Source: JACCWP01 sp963785115 | GTDB taxonomy: Bacteria; Actinomycetota; Actinomycetes; Propionibacteriales; Nocardioidaceae | NCBI GenBank assembly: GCA_963785115.1 | Contig: CAWATY010000007.1 | Coordinates: 186,001-250,000, forward strand | DNA length: 64,000 nucleotides | Reading direction: 5' to 3' | Part shown: in pieces, positions 28,467-37,836 of the stretch | How positions within the stretch are numbered: the stretch's first letter is position 1 | Layout: each line of letters starts with the position of its first letter | Translations under genes and position numbers: made by a program | Notes under the pieces: model-generated | What the model saw: the letters and a program-made list of their open reading frames with translations, nothing else | Databases searched by the model: none | What the model was told of the DNA's origin: nothing

Positions 28467-29528
28467 TCAGCCGACGCCGACGAGCTCGAGCTCCTCGGCG
28501 TAGTGGCAGGCGGTCAGCCGGCCGTCGGGCAGCGGGCGCAGCGGCGGCTCCTCGGCCGCGCAGCGCTCGGTCGCGTACGGGCACCGGGTGCGGAAGGCGC
28601 ACCCGGACGGTGGGTCGGTGGGGTCGGGCAGCTCGCCCTGCAGCACGATCCGCCGCTCGGGGTCGCGCAGCCGGGGGTCGGGCTTGGGCACCGCCGACAG
28701 CAGCGCCTCGGTGTAGGGGTGTCGCGGTCGCTCGTACAGCCGCTCGGTCTCGCACAGCTCCACGACGCGGCCGAGGTACATCACGGCGACCCGGTCGCAG
28801 ACGTACTCGACGACGGACAGGTCATGGCTGACGAACAGGTAGGTGAGGTCGAGCTCCTGCTGCAGGTCGCGCAGCAGGTTGAGGATCTGGGCGCGGACCG
28901 ACACGTCGAGGGCGCTCACCGCCTCGTCGGCCACCACCAGCCGCGGGTCGGTCACCAGCGCCCGGGCGATGCTGGCCCGCTGCCGCTCGCCGCCCGAGAA
29001 CGCGTGCGGGTAGCGGTGCATGTACTCCGGTCGCAGCCCGACCCGGCGCAGGATCTCGGCCACCCGGTCCTCGAGCTCGCTGCCGCTCGCGATGCCGTTG
29101 ACCTTGAGCGGCTCGCCGACGATCTGCAGCAGCGTGAACCGGGGGTTGAGCGACGAGTGCGGGTCCTGGAACACCATCCGGATGTCGCGCCGCACGTCGC
29201 GCAGCGCCCGCCGGTCCAGCGTCAGCAGGTCGATGACGGACCCGTCGGCCCGGCGGTAACGGATCTCGCCCTCGGCGGCGTCCAGGGCGCGGAGCACGCT
29301 CAGCCCGAGCGTCGTCTTGCCGCAGCCGGACTCGCCGACCAGACCCACCGTCTCGCCGGCCTGCACCTCGAGGTCGATCCCGTCGACCGCGCGCACCACC
29401 GCGTGGTGTCGGCGCCCCACGCCGCCGGAGCGGACCGGGAAGTGCACCCGCAGGTCGCGCAGCTCGAGCAGCGGCTCGGTCTGCACCGCGGGGTCAGTCG
29501 TCATGTCAGTCGTCACGTCAGTCGTCAC
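28467..29528 (-). CDS. Peptide-type ABC transporter ATPase (OppF/DppF type)
   Basis: ATPase subunit with Walker A GESGCGKTTLGLSVLR, signature FSGGERQRASIARAL, Walker B LVVADEAVSALD and the C-terminal oligopeptide-transporter Cys motif GCAFRTRCPYATERC. The N-terminus is encoded by a threefold 12-base tandem repeat giving VTTD-VTTD-MTTD, with in-frame starts GTG 29528, GTG 29516 and ATG 29504; the true start is undecided. GTG 29528 overlaps the previous gene by 11 bases. Confidence 0.9.
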   Translation of the reverse strand: MTTDVTTDMTTDPAVQTEPLLELRDLRVHFPVRSGGVGRRHHAVVRAVDGIDLEVQAGETVGLVGESGCGKTTLGLSVLRALDAAEGEIRYRRADGSVIDLLTLDRRALRDVRRDIRMVFQDPHSSLNPRFTLLQIVGEPLKVNGIASGSELEDRVAEILRRVGLRPEYMHRYPHAFSGGERQRASIARALVTDPRLVVADEAVSALDVSVRAQILNLLRDLQQELDLTYLFVSHDLSVVEYVCDRVAVMYLGRVVELCETERLYERPRHPYTEALLSAVPKPDPRLRDPERRIVLQGELPDPTDPPSGCAFRTRCPYATERCAAEEPPLRPLPDGRLTACHYAEELELVGVG

Positions 29529-30585
29529 GTTCGTCTCCCGCCGGGTCCACGTGCAGCAGGCAGCGGGCGGTGCGACCGGGCCCCACCGACGTCACGGGCG
29601 GGACGACCTGGTCGCAGCGGCCGGCCATGAATGCGTCGCAGCGCGGGTGGTACGGGCAGCCTTCGGGTCGGGCGTACGGGTCGGGGACCATGCCCCGGAT
29701 GGGCTCCAGCCGCTCGTCGCGGCGCCGGCCGAGGGCGGGGATCGAGGCGAGCAGCGCCCGGGTGTAGGGGTGCTGCGGGTCGTGGAAGACGTCGTCGACG
29801 GGTCCCTGCTCGGCGACGATGCCGAGGTACATGACCGCCACCTCGTCGGCCATCTCCGCCACCACGCCCATGTCGTGGGTGATGAACACGATGGCCATGC
29901 CGAGCTCGGCCTGCAGCCGCCGCAGCAGGTCGAGGATCTGCGCCTGCGTGGTCACGTCGAGCGCGGTGGTGGGCTCGTCGGCGATGAGCAGCGCCGGTCG
30001 GCAGGACAGGGCCATCGCGATCATCACCCGCTGCCGCATGCCGCCCGAGAGCTGGAACGGGTAGGCGTCGACGACCCGAGCGGGCGAGGGGATGCCCACC
30101 AGCCCGAGCAGGTCGATCACCTCGGCCCGTGCCTGCTTCTTGCTGAGCGTGGTGTGCACCCGCAGGGCCTCACCGACCTGGTTGCCGACGGTGTGCACCA
30201 GGCTGAGCGAGCTCATCGGCTCCTGGAACACCATCGCCATGTCCTTACCGCGCACCGCCCGGATCTCGCGGCCCTTGGGGTCCATGGCCGCCACGTCGAC
30301 CGGCGGTTCGCCGGGTTCCCGGTACAGCAGCACCTCGCCGCCGACCACCCGCCCCGGCGGGTCGACCAGCTGCATCAGCGAGCGGGCGGTGACGGACTTG
30401 CCGCACCCGCTCTCGCCGACGACGCACAGCGTCTGGCCGGCCCGCACGGTGAGGTCGACGCCGTCGACGGCGCGTACCAGGCCCTGCTCGGTGCCGAACT
30501 GGGTCGTGAGCCCACGCACCTGGACCAGCACCCGACCCGGCTCGGCGACCGGCTCCGCAGCCCGCGCGGCATGCACCGCCGTCAT
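29518..30585 (-). CDS. Peptide-type ABC transporter ATPase (OppD/DppD type)
   Basis: Second ATPase of the importer, 355 residues. Walker A GESGCGKSVTARSLMQ, signature LSGGMRQRVMIAMAL, Walker B LLIADEPTTALD, H-loop FITHDMGVV and the C-terminal Cys cluster GCPYHPRCDAFMAGRCDQ are present. ATG at 30585 lies seven bases after the permease stop; no frameshift. Confidence 0.9.
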   Translation of the reverse strand: MTAVHAARAAEPVAEPGRVLVQVRGLTTQFGTEQGLVRAVDGVDLTVRAGQTLCVVGESGCGKSVTARSLMQLVDPPGRVVGGEVLLYREPGEPPVDVAAMDPKGREIRAVRGKDMAMVFQEPMSSLSLVHTVGNQVGEALRVHTTLSKKQARAEVIDLLGLVGIPSPARVVDAYPFQLSGGMRQRVMIAMALSCRPALLIADEPTTALDVTTQAQILDLLRRLQAELGMAIVFITHDMGVVAEMADEVAVMYLGIVAEQGPVDDVFHDPQHPYTRALLASIPALGRRRDERLEPIRGMVPDPYARPEGCPYHPRCDAFMAGRCDQVVPPVTSVGPGRTARCLLHVDPAGDERDD

Positions 30586-30592
30586 GACGCGA

Positions 30593-31720
30593 TCACCGGG
30601 CCGCCGCCGCGTACGGGTCCGCGGAGTCACGCAGACCGTCACCGACGAAGTTCAGGGCCAGCACCGCCGTCGCCACGGCCGCGCCCGGTGCGAGCACCCA
30701 CGGCGCGGTCGAGACCGCGCGGATGTTCTGTGCCTCCTGCAGCAGCACGCCCCAGCTGACGACCGGGGCCTGCAGTCCGAGGCCGAGGAACGACAGCGCG
30801 GTCTCGGCGAGGATCATGAACGGGATCGCGAGCGTCAGCGAGGCGATCACGTGGCTGGCGAACGACGGCAGCATGTGCCGGAAGATGATCCGCGGGCGGC
30901 TGCAGCCGTCCAGCTCCGCGGCACGCACGAAGTCCTCCTGACGCAGCGACAGGAATCGCCCGCGCACCACCCGGGCGAGGTCGGTCCACCCGAGGACCGA
31001 GAGCAGGATGGTGATCGCGAAGTACGTCTTCAGCGGGCCCCACCCGGGCGGCACGGCCGCGGACAGGCCCAACCACAGCGGGATGGTCGGGATCGACATC
31101 AGGAACTCGATGACCCGCTGGATCGCCGTGTCGACCGCACCCCCGAAGTACCCGGACACCCCGCCGAAGACGATGCCGAGCACGAAGGCGATCGCTACGC
31201 CGACCAGGCCGATCGAGAGCGAGATGCGGGTGCCGTACGCGAGCCGGGAGACCATGTCCCGGCCGAGCCGGTCGGACCCGAGCAGGAACATCGCCTGGTC
31301 CGGGTCCTTGGGTCCGATCAGGTGGGTGTCCATCGGGATCAGGCCCCACAGCCGGTAGGACTCGCCGTCGACCAGGAAACCGACCTCGACCTTCTGCGAC
31401 TCGTCGGTCTCGTACGTGCGCTCGAGCGTCTCGTCGTCGACGGTCGCGTCGTAGCCGTGCACGTACAGCCCGAGGTCGATGCCAGGACCCGAGGTGTCGA
31501 TGAAGTGCAGCCGCTGCGGTGGTGCGTAGATGTGGTCGGGGTCGACCGAGTCGGGCCGCTGCGGCGACAGGAACTCGCAGGACAGCGCCACCATCACGAA
31601 CAGCCCGATGACGACGAGTCCGGCCATCGCGACGCGGTGCCGGCGGAACCGCCACCACACGAGCTTCCACTGCGGCGCGACGTAGACGCGTGGCTGCGGT
31701 TCCGTGCTCGTGCTGCTCAT
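30593..31720 (-). CDS. Peptide-type ABC transporter permease (DppC type) with large extracytoplasmic insert
   Basis: Permease of 375 residues, about 80 longer than ordinary DppC. After the first membrane segment (AMAGLVVIGLFVMVALSCEF) there is an insert of roughly 100 residues (FIDTSGPGIDLGLYVHGYDA, then VGFLVDGESYRLWGLIPMDT) before the core LLGSDRLGRDMVSRLAYGTR, and the EAA loop AAELDGCSRPRIIFRHMLPS. Such inserts occur in importers thought to carry sugars rather than peptides. ATG at 31720. Confidence 0.9.
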   Translation of the reverse strand: MSSTSTEPQPRVYVAPQWKLVWWRFRRHRVAMAGLVVIGLFVMVALSCEFLSPQRPDSVDPDHIYAPPQRLHFIDTSGPGIDLGLYVHGYDATVDDETLERTYETDESQKVEVGFLVDGESYRLWGLIPMDTHLIGPKDPDQAMFLLGSDRLGRDMVSRLAYGTRISLSIGLVGVAIAFVLGIVFGGVSGYFGGAVDTAIQRVIEFLMSIPTIPLWLGLSAAVPPGWGPLKTYFAITILLSVLGWTDLARVVRGRFLSLRQEDFVRAAELDGCSRPRIIFRHMLPSFASHVIASLTLAIPFMILAETALSFLGLGLQAPVVSWGVLLQEAQNIRAVSTAPWVLAPGAAVATAVLALNFVGDGLRDSADPYAAAAR

Positions 31721-31727
31721 CGGCCGC

Positions 31728-32714
31728 TCACCGGTACCGGATCCGGGGGTCCCAGAGCGCCAGCAGCACGTCGGACAGCAGCGTGCCGACGACGGTGAGC
31801 GCGCTGAGGATGAGGATGAAGCCACCGGCCAGGTACATGTCCTGGCTGAGCAGAGCCCGCAGCAGCAACGGCCCGGTCGTCTCCAGGCTCAGCACGATCG
31901 AGACGATCACCTCTCCACTGATGAGCGTCGGCAGGACCCAGCCGAGGGTGCTGATGAACGGGCTCAGCGACATCCGCACCGGGTACTTGTGGATGACCCG
32001 CCGTTCGGACAGCCCCTTGGCGCGGGCCGTGGTGACGTAGGGCTTGCGCAGCTCGTCGAGCAGGTTGGCGCGCATCACCCGGACGAGGGTTGCCGTGCCC
32101 GCCATGCCGATGATGAGTACCGGGACCCACAGGTGCGAGAGCAGGTCGAGCACCTTGCCGAGGTTCCACGCCGCGTCTGCGTACTCCGGCGAGAACAGCC
32201 CGCCCACGCTCTGCCCGAAGAAGCGGAACGAGATGTAGAGGAACAGCAGCGCGAGCAGGAAGTTCGGGACCGCGAGGCCGATGAAGCCGATGAACGTGAA
32301 GACGTAGTCGCCGATGGTGTGCTGGTGCACGGCGGAGTAGACGCCGATCGGGAACGCGATCGCCCAGCTGAGCAGCAGGGTCGAGACCGCGAGCACGACG
32401 GTCAGGCCGATCCGGTCACCGATGAGGTCGGACACCGGCCGCCCCCACTCGAAGGACTGCCCGAAGTCGCCGTGCAGCAGGATGCCGCTGATCCACTTCC
32501 AGTACTGCACGACGATCGAGTCGTCGAGGCCGTAGCGCTCCTCCAGCGCCCGCAGCTGGCCCTGGTCGACGCTCTCGCCCCGCGAGGACAGTTCGGCGGC
32601 GTACGCGCTGAGGAAGTTGCCCGGTGGCAGCTGGATGATGACGAACGCCACCAGCGAGACGGCGAACAAGGTGACCACCATGTACACCAGCCGCCGGATC
32701 AGGAAGACGAGCAT
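31728..32714 (-). CDS. Peptide-type ABC transporter permease (DppB type)
   Basis: Membrane permease of 328 residues. N-terminal segment LVYMVVTLFAVSLVAFVIIQ, the LPPGNF loop, RYGLDDSIVVQYWKWISGIL, and the EAA-type loop VTTARAKGLSERRVIHKYPV. ATG at 32714 shares its first base with the stop of the cupin gene (TGATG), indicating translational coupling. Confidence 0.92.
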   Translation of the reverse strand: MLVFLIRRLVYMVVTLFAVSLVAFVIIQLPPGNFLSAYAAELSSRGESVDQGQLRALEERYGLDDSIVVQYWKWISGILLHGDFGQSFEWGRPVSDLIGDRIGLTVVLAVSTLLLSWAIAFPIGVYSAVHQHTIGDYVFTFIGFIGLAVPNFLLALLFLYISFRFFGQSVGGLFSPEYADAAWNLGKVLDLLSHLWVPVLIIGMAGTATLVRVMRANLLDELRKPYVTTARAKGLSERRVIHKYPVRMSLSPFISTLGWVLPTLISGEVIVSIVLSLETTGPLLLRALLSQDMYLAGGFILILSALTVVGTLLSDVLLALWDPRIRYR

Positions 32715-33415
32715 CAGTCGCCCGCCTCGGACAGGTCGTAGGTCGCGAGCCGCCCGCACATGCCGAACCGGCGATCGCCGGGCGCGCTGGCGGAGTGGGT
32801 GCGGCCCTCCCAGAGGTGCCCCACGTCGCCGTCCGCCAGCGCGGCCAGCTGCTCGCCGGTGCGATCCGCCGCTGCTCGCGCGCCCCGCTCCCACGTCTCG
32901 CGCCAGCGCTGCTGCTGGCCGGCGGTGAGGCGAGCCGCCGCCGCGTAGAAGCGACCCAGCGCGTCGGTGTCCCCCGACTCGACCTCGGTGCGCAGCGCCA
33001 GGAAGCCCTCGATCGCGAGGTCCTTGCGGCGACGCGCCGAGGCCTCGTCGCTGGCCGTCGCCGCGCGGGCGTACGCGTCCGCGTCGGCCAGCACCTCGGG
33101 AGGGAACGTGAAGACGGCGTCACCGGCCTCGGGCAGACCGGAGTTCTGCATCACCACCACGACCTGCAGGCCACCGGTGTTGACCGCGCGATGCACGACG
33201 CCCGGGCCGAACCACACGGTGGTCAGCGGCTCCAGCGGGGTCTCCCGGAAGCCCTCGGCACCGAGCGTCTGCAGTGACCCGGTGCCGGCAACGGCCACAT
33301 AGGCCTCGGTGCAGGCGAGGTGCACGTGCGCCGAGCCACCGCACCGGCCGTCCGGCGAGCTCCAGTCATAGACGTCGAGGTGGGTGACACCGGTGCCGCC
33401 CGGGAACGTGTTCAC
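32714..33415 (-). CDS. Cupin-domain protein
   Basis: About 233 residues. The N-terminal half is a single cupin (CGGSAHVHLACTEAYVAVAG, then WFGPGVVHRAVNTGGLQVVV), with His and Glu residues in the usual metal-ligand positions; it could be an isomerase or sugar sensor. The C-terminal half is helical (ASDEASARRRKDLAIEGFLA; GQQQRWRETWERGARAAADR) and not recognised. GTG at 33415 overlaps the Gfo/Idh stop (GTGA). No specific reaction can be assigned. Confidence 0.75.
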   Translation of the reverse strand: MNTFPGGTGVTHLDVYDWSSPDGRCGGSAHVHLACTEAYVAVAGTGSLQTLGAEGFRETPLEPLTTVWFGPGVVHRAVNTGGLQVVVVMQNSGLPEAGDAVFTFPPEVLADADAYARAATASDEASARRRKDLAIEGFLALRTEVESGDTDALGRFYAAAARLTAGQQQRWRETWERGARAAADRTGEQLAALADGDVGHLWEGRTHSASAPGDRRFGMCGRLATYDLSEAGD

Positions 33416-34485
33416 CAGCGCGCCCCGTCGCCGTCCATCCGGTCGTGGAAGGGCGAGCCGGCGGTGAGCGAGTCGCGCCGGACCGTGCGCGACCCGAACG
33501 CCGACGCGTAGATGCCGGCGACCAGCTGGACCGTCCCCAGCGCGTCACCGGTCGTGACCGGTGGCGGCCTGCCCTCGCGCAGTGCCCCGACCACCTCAGC
33601 GAGCTGGGCGGCGTGCCCGCTCGGCCGTCCCCCCGGCAGCGCCTCCCACGCCTCCAGCACGTCGTCGCATCCCGGGGCCGGCGTGACCCGCCAGGCGGCG
33701 TCGTCATAGCCGTACAGGTGTGTCACCTCGACGGTCGCTCGCTCCAGGTCGAAGCGCAGGTAGCTCTCCTCGCGGGGCGAGAGCACGCTGTTGACCACGC
33801 TGGCCACCGCCCCGTTGGCGAAGGTCACGTGGGCAAGCGAGAGATCCTCGGTCTCCATCGAGCGGGCCTGCTGGCGGGCCAGCGCCGACACCTCGACCCA
33901 CTCGCCGAGCACCGCCAGCAGCAGGTCCATCTGGTGGATGCCGTGACCCATCGTCGGGCCGCCACCCTCGCTGTCCCAGGTGCCCCGCCAGGGCAGGTCG
34001 AAGTACGGCTGCGGACGGAACCAGGTGGTGGTGCAGAGCGCCAGCAGCGGCCTGCCGAGGACACCGTCGGCGAGCAGTCGGCGCAGCCGCTGGGCGCCGC
34101 TGCCGAAGCGGTGCTGGAAGATGGTGGCGACCCAGGGCCCGGACGCCTTCTCCGCTGCCGCCAGGTCCTCCAGCTGCGCCACCGACAGGGTCGGCGGCTT
34201 CTCGACGATCACGGAGACTCCGCTGCGCAGGCAGGCGAGCGCCTGCTCGTGGTGCAGGCCAGGCGGCGTGCACACGTGCACGAGATCGGGCCGGGCCGCG
34301 TCGAGCATCGGCTCCAGCGCGGTGTAGCGACCCGCGACGTCGTGCTCGTCAGCGAACGCCGCCACCCGGTCGGCGTCGATGTCGGCCGCGGCCACCAGCT
34401 GCACGCCCTCGAGGGTGCGCAGCGCCCGGGCGTGGATGCCGGCGATGGTGCCGGTCCCGACGATGGCGGTGCGCACGGGCTGCAC
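33412..34485 (-). CDS. Gfo/Idh/MocA-family oxidoreductase
   Basis: NAD(P)-dependent sugar dehydrogenase family, 357 residues. The Rossmann motif is VGTGTIAGIHARAL; the EKP motif is SVIVEKPPTLS; the substrate-domain core is GGPTMGHGIHQMDLLLAVLG with the expected His-x-x-Asp. First gene of the minus-strand operon (oxidoreductase, cupin, ABC importer). GTG at 34485 lies 22 bases from an operator at 34508. Proteins of this family commonly oxidise glycoside C3 or inositols. Confidence 0.9.
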   Translation of the reverse strand: MQPVRTAIVGTGTIAGIHARALRTLEGVQLVAAADIDADRVAAFADEHDVAGRYTALEPMLDAARPDLVHVCTPPGLHHEQALACLRSGVSVIVEKPPTLSVAQLEDLAAAEKASGPWVATIFQHRFGSGAQRLRRLLADGVLGRPLLALCTTTWFRPQPYFDLPWRGTWDSEGGGPTMGHGIHQMDLLLAVLGEWVEVSALARQQARSMETEDLSLAHVTFANGAVASVVNSVLSPREESYLRFDLERATVEVTHLYGYDDAAWRVTPAPGCDDVLEAWEALPGGRPSGHAAQLAEVVGALREGRPPPVTTGDALGTVQLVAGIYASAFGSRTVRRDSLTAGSPFHDRMDGDGARW

Positions 34486-34507
34486 GAGACTCCCTGTTGT
34501 TGTTGTG

Positions 34508-34521
34508 GGAAAGCGTTATCC
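34508..34521. promoter_or_regulatory. LacI-type operator for the minus-strand importer operon
   Basis: GGAAAGCGTTATCC in the divergent promoter region, 22 bases before the Gfo/Idh GTG at 34485. Confidence 0.75.
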
Positions 34522-34654
34522 GCTGACCGTAGGCAGCGGCTCTCCGCGCTGTCAATACCCGGACGTACCAGGACAAAGGCCGAAAACTTTCGAGGCAGCC
34601 GCCGGCCGTCCCGTGGCCTTGCGTCTCGGCGACGCGGCGTCCTAGAGTCGCCTG

Positions 34655-34668
34655 GGTAAGCGTTTTCC
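34655..34668. promoter_or_regulatory. LacI-type operator for the plus-strand catabolic operon
   Basis: GGTAAGCGTTTTCC, 12 bases before ATG 34681 and just ahead of the ribosome site CGGAGG. It differs from the site at 34508 at two positions. Confidence 0.75.
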
Positions 34669-34680
34669 ACGGAGGTGCCG

Positions 34681-35832
34681 ATGGTCGACCGCAGGCTCGG
34701 CGTGATCATGAACGGCGTCACCGGCCGGATGGGGCACCGTCAGCACCTGGTCCGTTCGGTGCTCGCCATCCGTGACCGCGGCGGCGTGCCGTTGCCGGAC
34801 GGCTCCCGGGTCCAGCTCGAGCCGATCCTGGTCGGTCGCCACGAGGGCCGGCTGCGCCGGGTGGCGGAGCAGCACGGCCTCGATCGCTGGACGACCGACC
34901 TCGACGCAGCGCTGTCCGATCCCGACGCCCCGGTCTACTTCGACGCGCAGGTCACCGCGGTCCGCGAGTCGGCCCTGACGGCGGCCATCTCCGCCGGCAA
35001 GCACGTCTACACCGAGAAGCCGATCGCCACCGACACCTCGGCCGCCCTCGCCCTGCACCGGCTGGCCATCACCGCAGGCGTGGTGCACGGCGTCGTGCAC
35101 GACAAGCTCTACCTCCCCGGGCTGCGCAAGCTGCGGCGGCTCGTGCAGAGCGGGTTCTTCGGCCGGGTCCTGTCGGTGCGCGGGGAGTTCGGCTACTGGG
35201 TCTTCGCGGGTGACGACCAGGAGCCCCAGCGACCGAGCTGGAACTACCGGGCCGAGGAGGGCGGCGGGATCGTCACTGACATGTTCTGCCACTGGAGCTA
35301 CGTCCTGGAGAACATCGTCGCCCCCGTCCGGGCCGTGACGGCGCGCGCCGTCACCCACGTGCCGCGTCGCTGGGACGAGCGGGGCGCCCCGTACGACGTC
35401 ACCGCCGACGACGCGGCGTACGGCATCTTCGAGCTGGACGGCGACGTGATCGCGCAGATCAACTCCTCGTGGGCGGTGCGGGTGCACCGCGACGAGCTGG
35501 TCGAGTTCCAGGTCGACGGGACCGAGGGCAGCGCAGTGGCGGGACTGCACGGCTGTCAGGCCCAGCACCGGGCGCAGACACCGCGGTGCGTGTGGGACCC
35601 CGACGTCCGCTCGAGCGACGAGCCCCGCGGCCGCTGGCTGGACGTGCCCGACAACGAGGAGTTCGACAACGGCTTCGCCGCCCAGTGGGAGGAGTTCGTC
35701 CGCGACGTCGTCGCCGGGCGGCCGCACCGCTACGACTTCTTGTCGGCCGCCCGCGGGGTGCAGCTCGCCGAGGCCGGGCTGGCCTCCTCGCGGGAGGGCA
35801 GGCGGGTCGAGCTGGAGCCGTTGCTGCCGTGA
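34681..35832 (+). CDS. Gfo/Idh/MocA-family oxidoreductase
   Basis: Second NAD(P)-dependent oxidoreductase, 383 residues, not closely similar to the divergent one. N-terminus VIMNGVTGRMGHRQHLVRSV is an unusual Rossmann loop (NGVTGRMG); the EKP motif is GKHVYTEKPIATDTSAALAL; the catalytic region reads GGGIVTDMFCHWSYVLENIV, with His-Trp in place of the usual HxxD pattern. ATG at 34681 follows GGAGG by five bases. It heads an operon with DUF993 and a TIM-barrel isomerase. Confidence 0.88.
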   Translation: MVDRRLGVIMNGVTGRMGHRQHLVRSVLAIRDRGGVPLPDGSRVQLEPILVGRHEGRLRRVAEQHGLDRWTTDLDAALSDPDAPVYFDAQVTAVRESALTAAISAGKHVYTEKPIATDTSAALALHRLAITAGVVHGVVHDKLYLPGLRKLRRLVQSGFFGRVLSVRGEFGYWVFAGDDQEPQRPSWNYRAEEGGGIVTDMFCHWSYVLENIVAPVRAVTARAVTHVPRRWDERGAPYDVTADDAAYGIFELDGDVIAQINSSWAVRVHRDELVEFQVDGTEGSAVAGLHGCQAQHRAQTPRCVWDPDVRSSDEPRGRWLDVPDNEEFDNGFAAQWEEFVRDVVAGRPHRYDFLSAARGVQLAEAGLASSREGRRVELEPLLP

Positions 35833-36991
35833 CCGTCGCCGAGCTGCCGCTTCCGGACGGCGGCACCGAGCACCGGGTCCTCCGCGAACCAGTCGCGTGG
35901 CGACGGCCCACCCGGCCGCTCGAGCAGCGCGTCGCGTACGCCGCCGCGCACGTGGTGCCGCGGGCGTTCGGTGACAACGTGCCCGGCGCCCCGGCCGACC
36001 TCGACTGGGACACGACGCTCGCGTTCCGCAGGCACCTGTGGTCCTGGGGCCTCGGCGTCGCGGAGGCGATGGACACCGCGCAGCGCGGCATGGGGCTGGA
36101 CTGGCCGGCCACCCACGAGCTGGTCCGGCGCAGCGCCGCGGAGGCGCGGGCCGTCGGCGGCGCCGTCGTGGCGGGCGCGGCCACCGACCACCTCCCGGCG
36201 GCTGCTGTGCGCGACCTCCGCACCGTCGCCGACGCCTATCTCGAGCAGGTCGAGGCCGTGCAGTCGGCCGGTGCCCGCGTGGTCGTGATGGCCAGCCGAC
36301 AGCTGGCCGCCGTGGCGACGGACCGCACGACTACGCGACGGTGTACGGCCGGGTCCTCGCCGCCGTCGACGAGCCGGCGGTGCTGCACTGGCTGGGCCCT
36401 GCCTTCGACCCGTGCCTCGAGGGCTACTGGGGGTCGCCCGACCTCGACGTGGCAGCCGACGCGCTGGTGTCGCTCGTTGCCGAGCACGCCGACCGGGTCG
36501 ACGGCGTCAAGGTGTCGCTGCTCGACGCCGACCGCGAGGTGGCGCTGCGGAGGCGGCTGCCGGCCGGCGTACGGCTCTACACCGGCGACGACTTCCACTA
36601 CGACGAGCTGGTCCGGGGCGACGAGTCGGGCCACAGCGACGCGCTGCTCGGAGCGTTCGCCGCCGTGGCACCCCCCGCGTCGGCCGCCCTGCAGGCGCTC
36701 GAGCGCGGCGACGTCGAGGGCTACGACCGCGCACTCGCGCCGACGGTGCCGCTGGCCCGGCACCTGTTCGCCGCGCCCACGCCGTACTACAAGACCGGGA
36801 TCGCGTTCTGCTCCTGGCTCGCCGGGCACCAGCCCGGGTTCACCATGGTGGGAGGACTGCAGGCCGGGCGTGGCCTCGGCCATCTGCTGGACGCGTTCCG
36901 GCTCGCCGACGCGGCCGGCGTGCTCCCCGACCCCGAGCTGGCCGCGACGCGGGTACGCAGGCTGTGCCAGCTCGCCGGCGCCCTGCCATGA
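35829..36991 (+). CDS. DUF993 (dihydrodipicolinate synthase-like) protein, one frameshift
   Basis: About 387 residues when restored. DUF993 proteins resemble class I aldolases of the DapA/NanA superfamily. Blocks: DWDTTLAFRRHLWSWGLGVA, VLHWLGPAFDPCLEGYWGSP, DGVKVSLLDADREVALRRRL (VKVSLLD holds the likely Schiff-base lysine) and TPYYKTGIAFCSWLAGHQPG. The frame breaks near 36320, where a missing base shifts ATDR to the GPHDYATVYGR continuation. GTG at 35829 overlaps the previous stop, and the stop overlaps the next ATG. Probably performs a retro-aldol or lyase step (inference). Confidence 0.8.
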
Positions 36992-37836
36992 GCGGTGTCG
37001 TGAGCGACCCGGTGCGGCGGCTGTCGCTCAACCAGATGACGACGCGGGGCTGGGCGCTGCCGGACCTGGTCGACGGCTGCCGGCGCGCCGGCATCGGTGC
37101 GGTCGGGCTGTGGCGCGAGCCCGTCGCCGAGCACGGCCTGGCGCGCACCCGACGGCTGGTAGACGACGCGGGGATGCGGGTGTCGTCGCTGTGCCGCGGG
37201 GGGTTCCTGACCGGCACCGGGCCGGAGGCCGCGGCCGCCCGCGAGGACAACCGGCGCGCGGTCGACGAGGCGGCCAGCCTCGGTGCGGCCTGCCTCGTCC
37301 TGGTCGTCGGCGGCCTGCCGGACGGCTCGCGCGACCTGCCGGGCGCCAGGCAGCGCGTCGCCGACGCCGTCCAGGAGCTCGCGACGTACGCCGCGGGCAG
37401 CGGCGTGCGGCTGGCCCTGGAGCCGCTGCACCCCATGTACTGCGCCGACCGGGCGGTGCTCTCCACCCTCGGCCAGGCGCTCGATCTCGTCGAGGCGCTG
37501 CCGGCGGCGGTCGGCGGCGTGGTCGTCGACGCGTTCCACGTCTGGTGGGACCCCGACCTCGACCGCCAGCTGGCCCGCGCCGGTGCGCGGATCGCCAGCC
37601 TCCAGCTCGGCGACTGGGTCACGCCCCTGGCCGACGACGTGCTGCTCTCCCGCGGCCTGATGGGCGACGGCCACATCGACCTCGCCGGGCTGCACGCGGC
37701 CGTCGACTCGGTTGGCTACCGCGGCGACGTCGAGGTCGAGATCTTCAACGAGCAGGTGTGGGCGACACCGCCGGAGGACGTCGTGACCGAGGTGGTGCGT
37801 CGCTACCGGGCGCTCGCGCCCGCAGCGGTCGGCTGA
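36988..37836 (+). CDS. Sugar phosphate isomerase/epimerase (xylose isomerase-like TIM barrel)
   Basis: AP endonuclease 2-type TIM barrel of 282 residues. LSLNQMTTRGWALPDLVDGC is the first strand; metal-ligand positions appear in LALEPLHPMYCADRAVL (Glu, His), GGVVVDAFHVWWDPDLDRQL (Asp, His) and GDVEVEIFNEQVW (Glu). Relatives isomerise or epimerise sugars or cleave 3-keto-glycosides. Coupled by ATGA overlap to DUF993. Its 3' end overlaps the convergent DUF6807 gene by 34 bases. Confidence 0.85.
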   Translation: MSGVVSDPVRRLSLNQMTTRGWALPDLVDGCRRAGIGAVGLWREPVAEHGLARTRRLVDDAGMRVSSLCRGGFLTGTGPEAAAAREDNRRAVDEAASLGAACLVLVVGGLPDGSRDLPGARQRVADAVQELATYAAGSGVRLALEPLHPMYCADRAVLSTLGQALDLVEALPAAVGGVVVDAFHVWWDPDLDRQLARAGARIASLQLGDWVTPLADDVLLSRGLMGDGHIDLAGLHAAVDSVGYRGDVEVEIFNEQVWATPPEDVVTEVVRRYRALAPAAVG

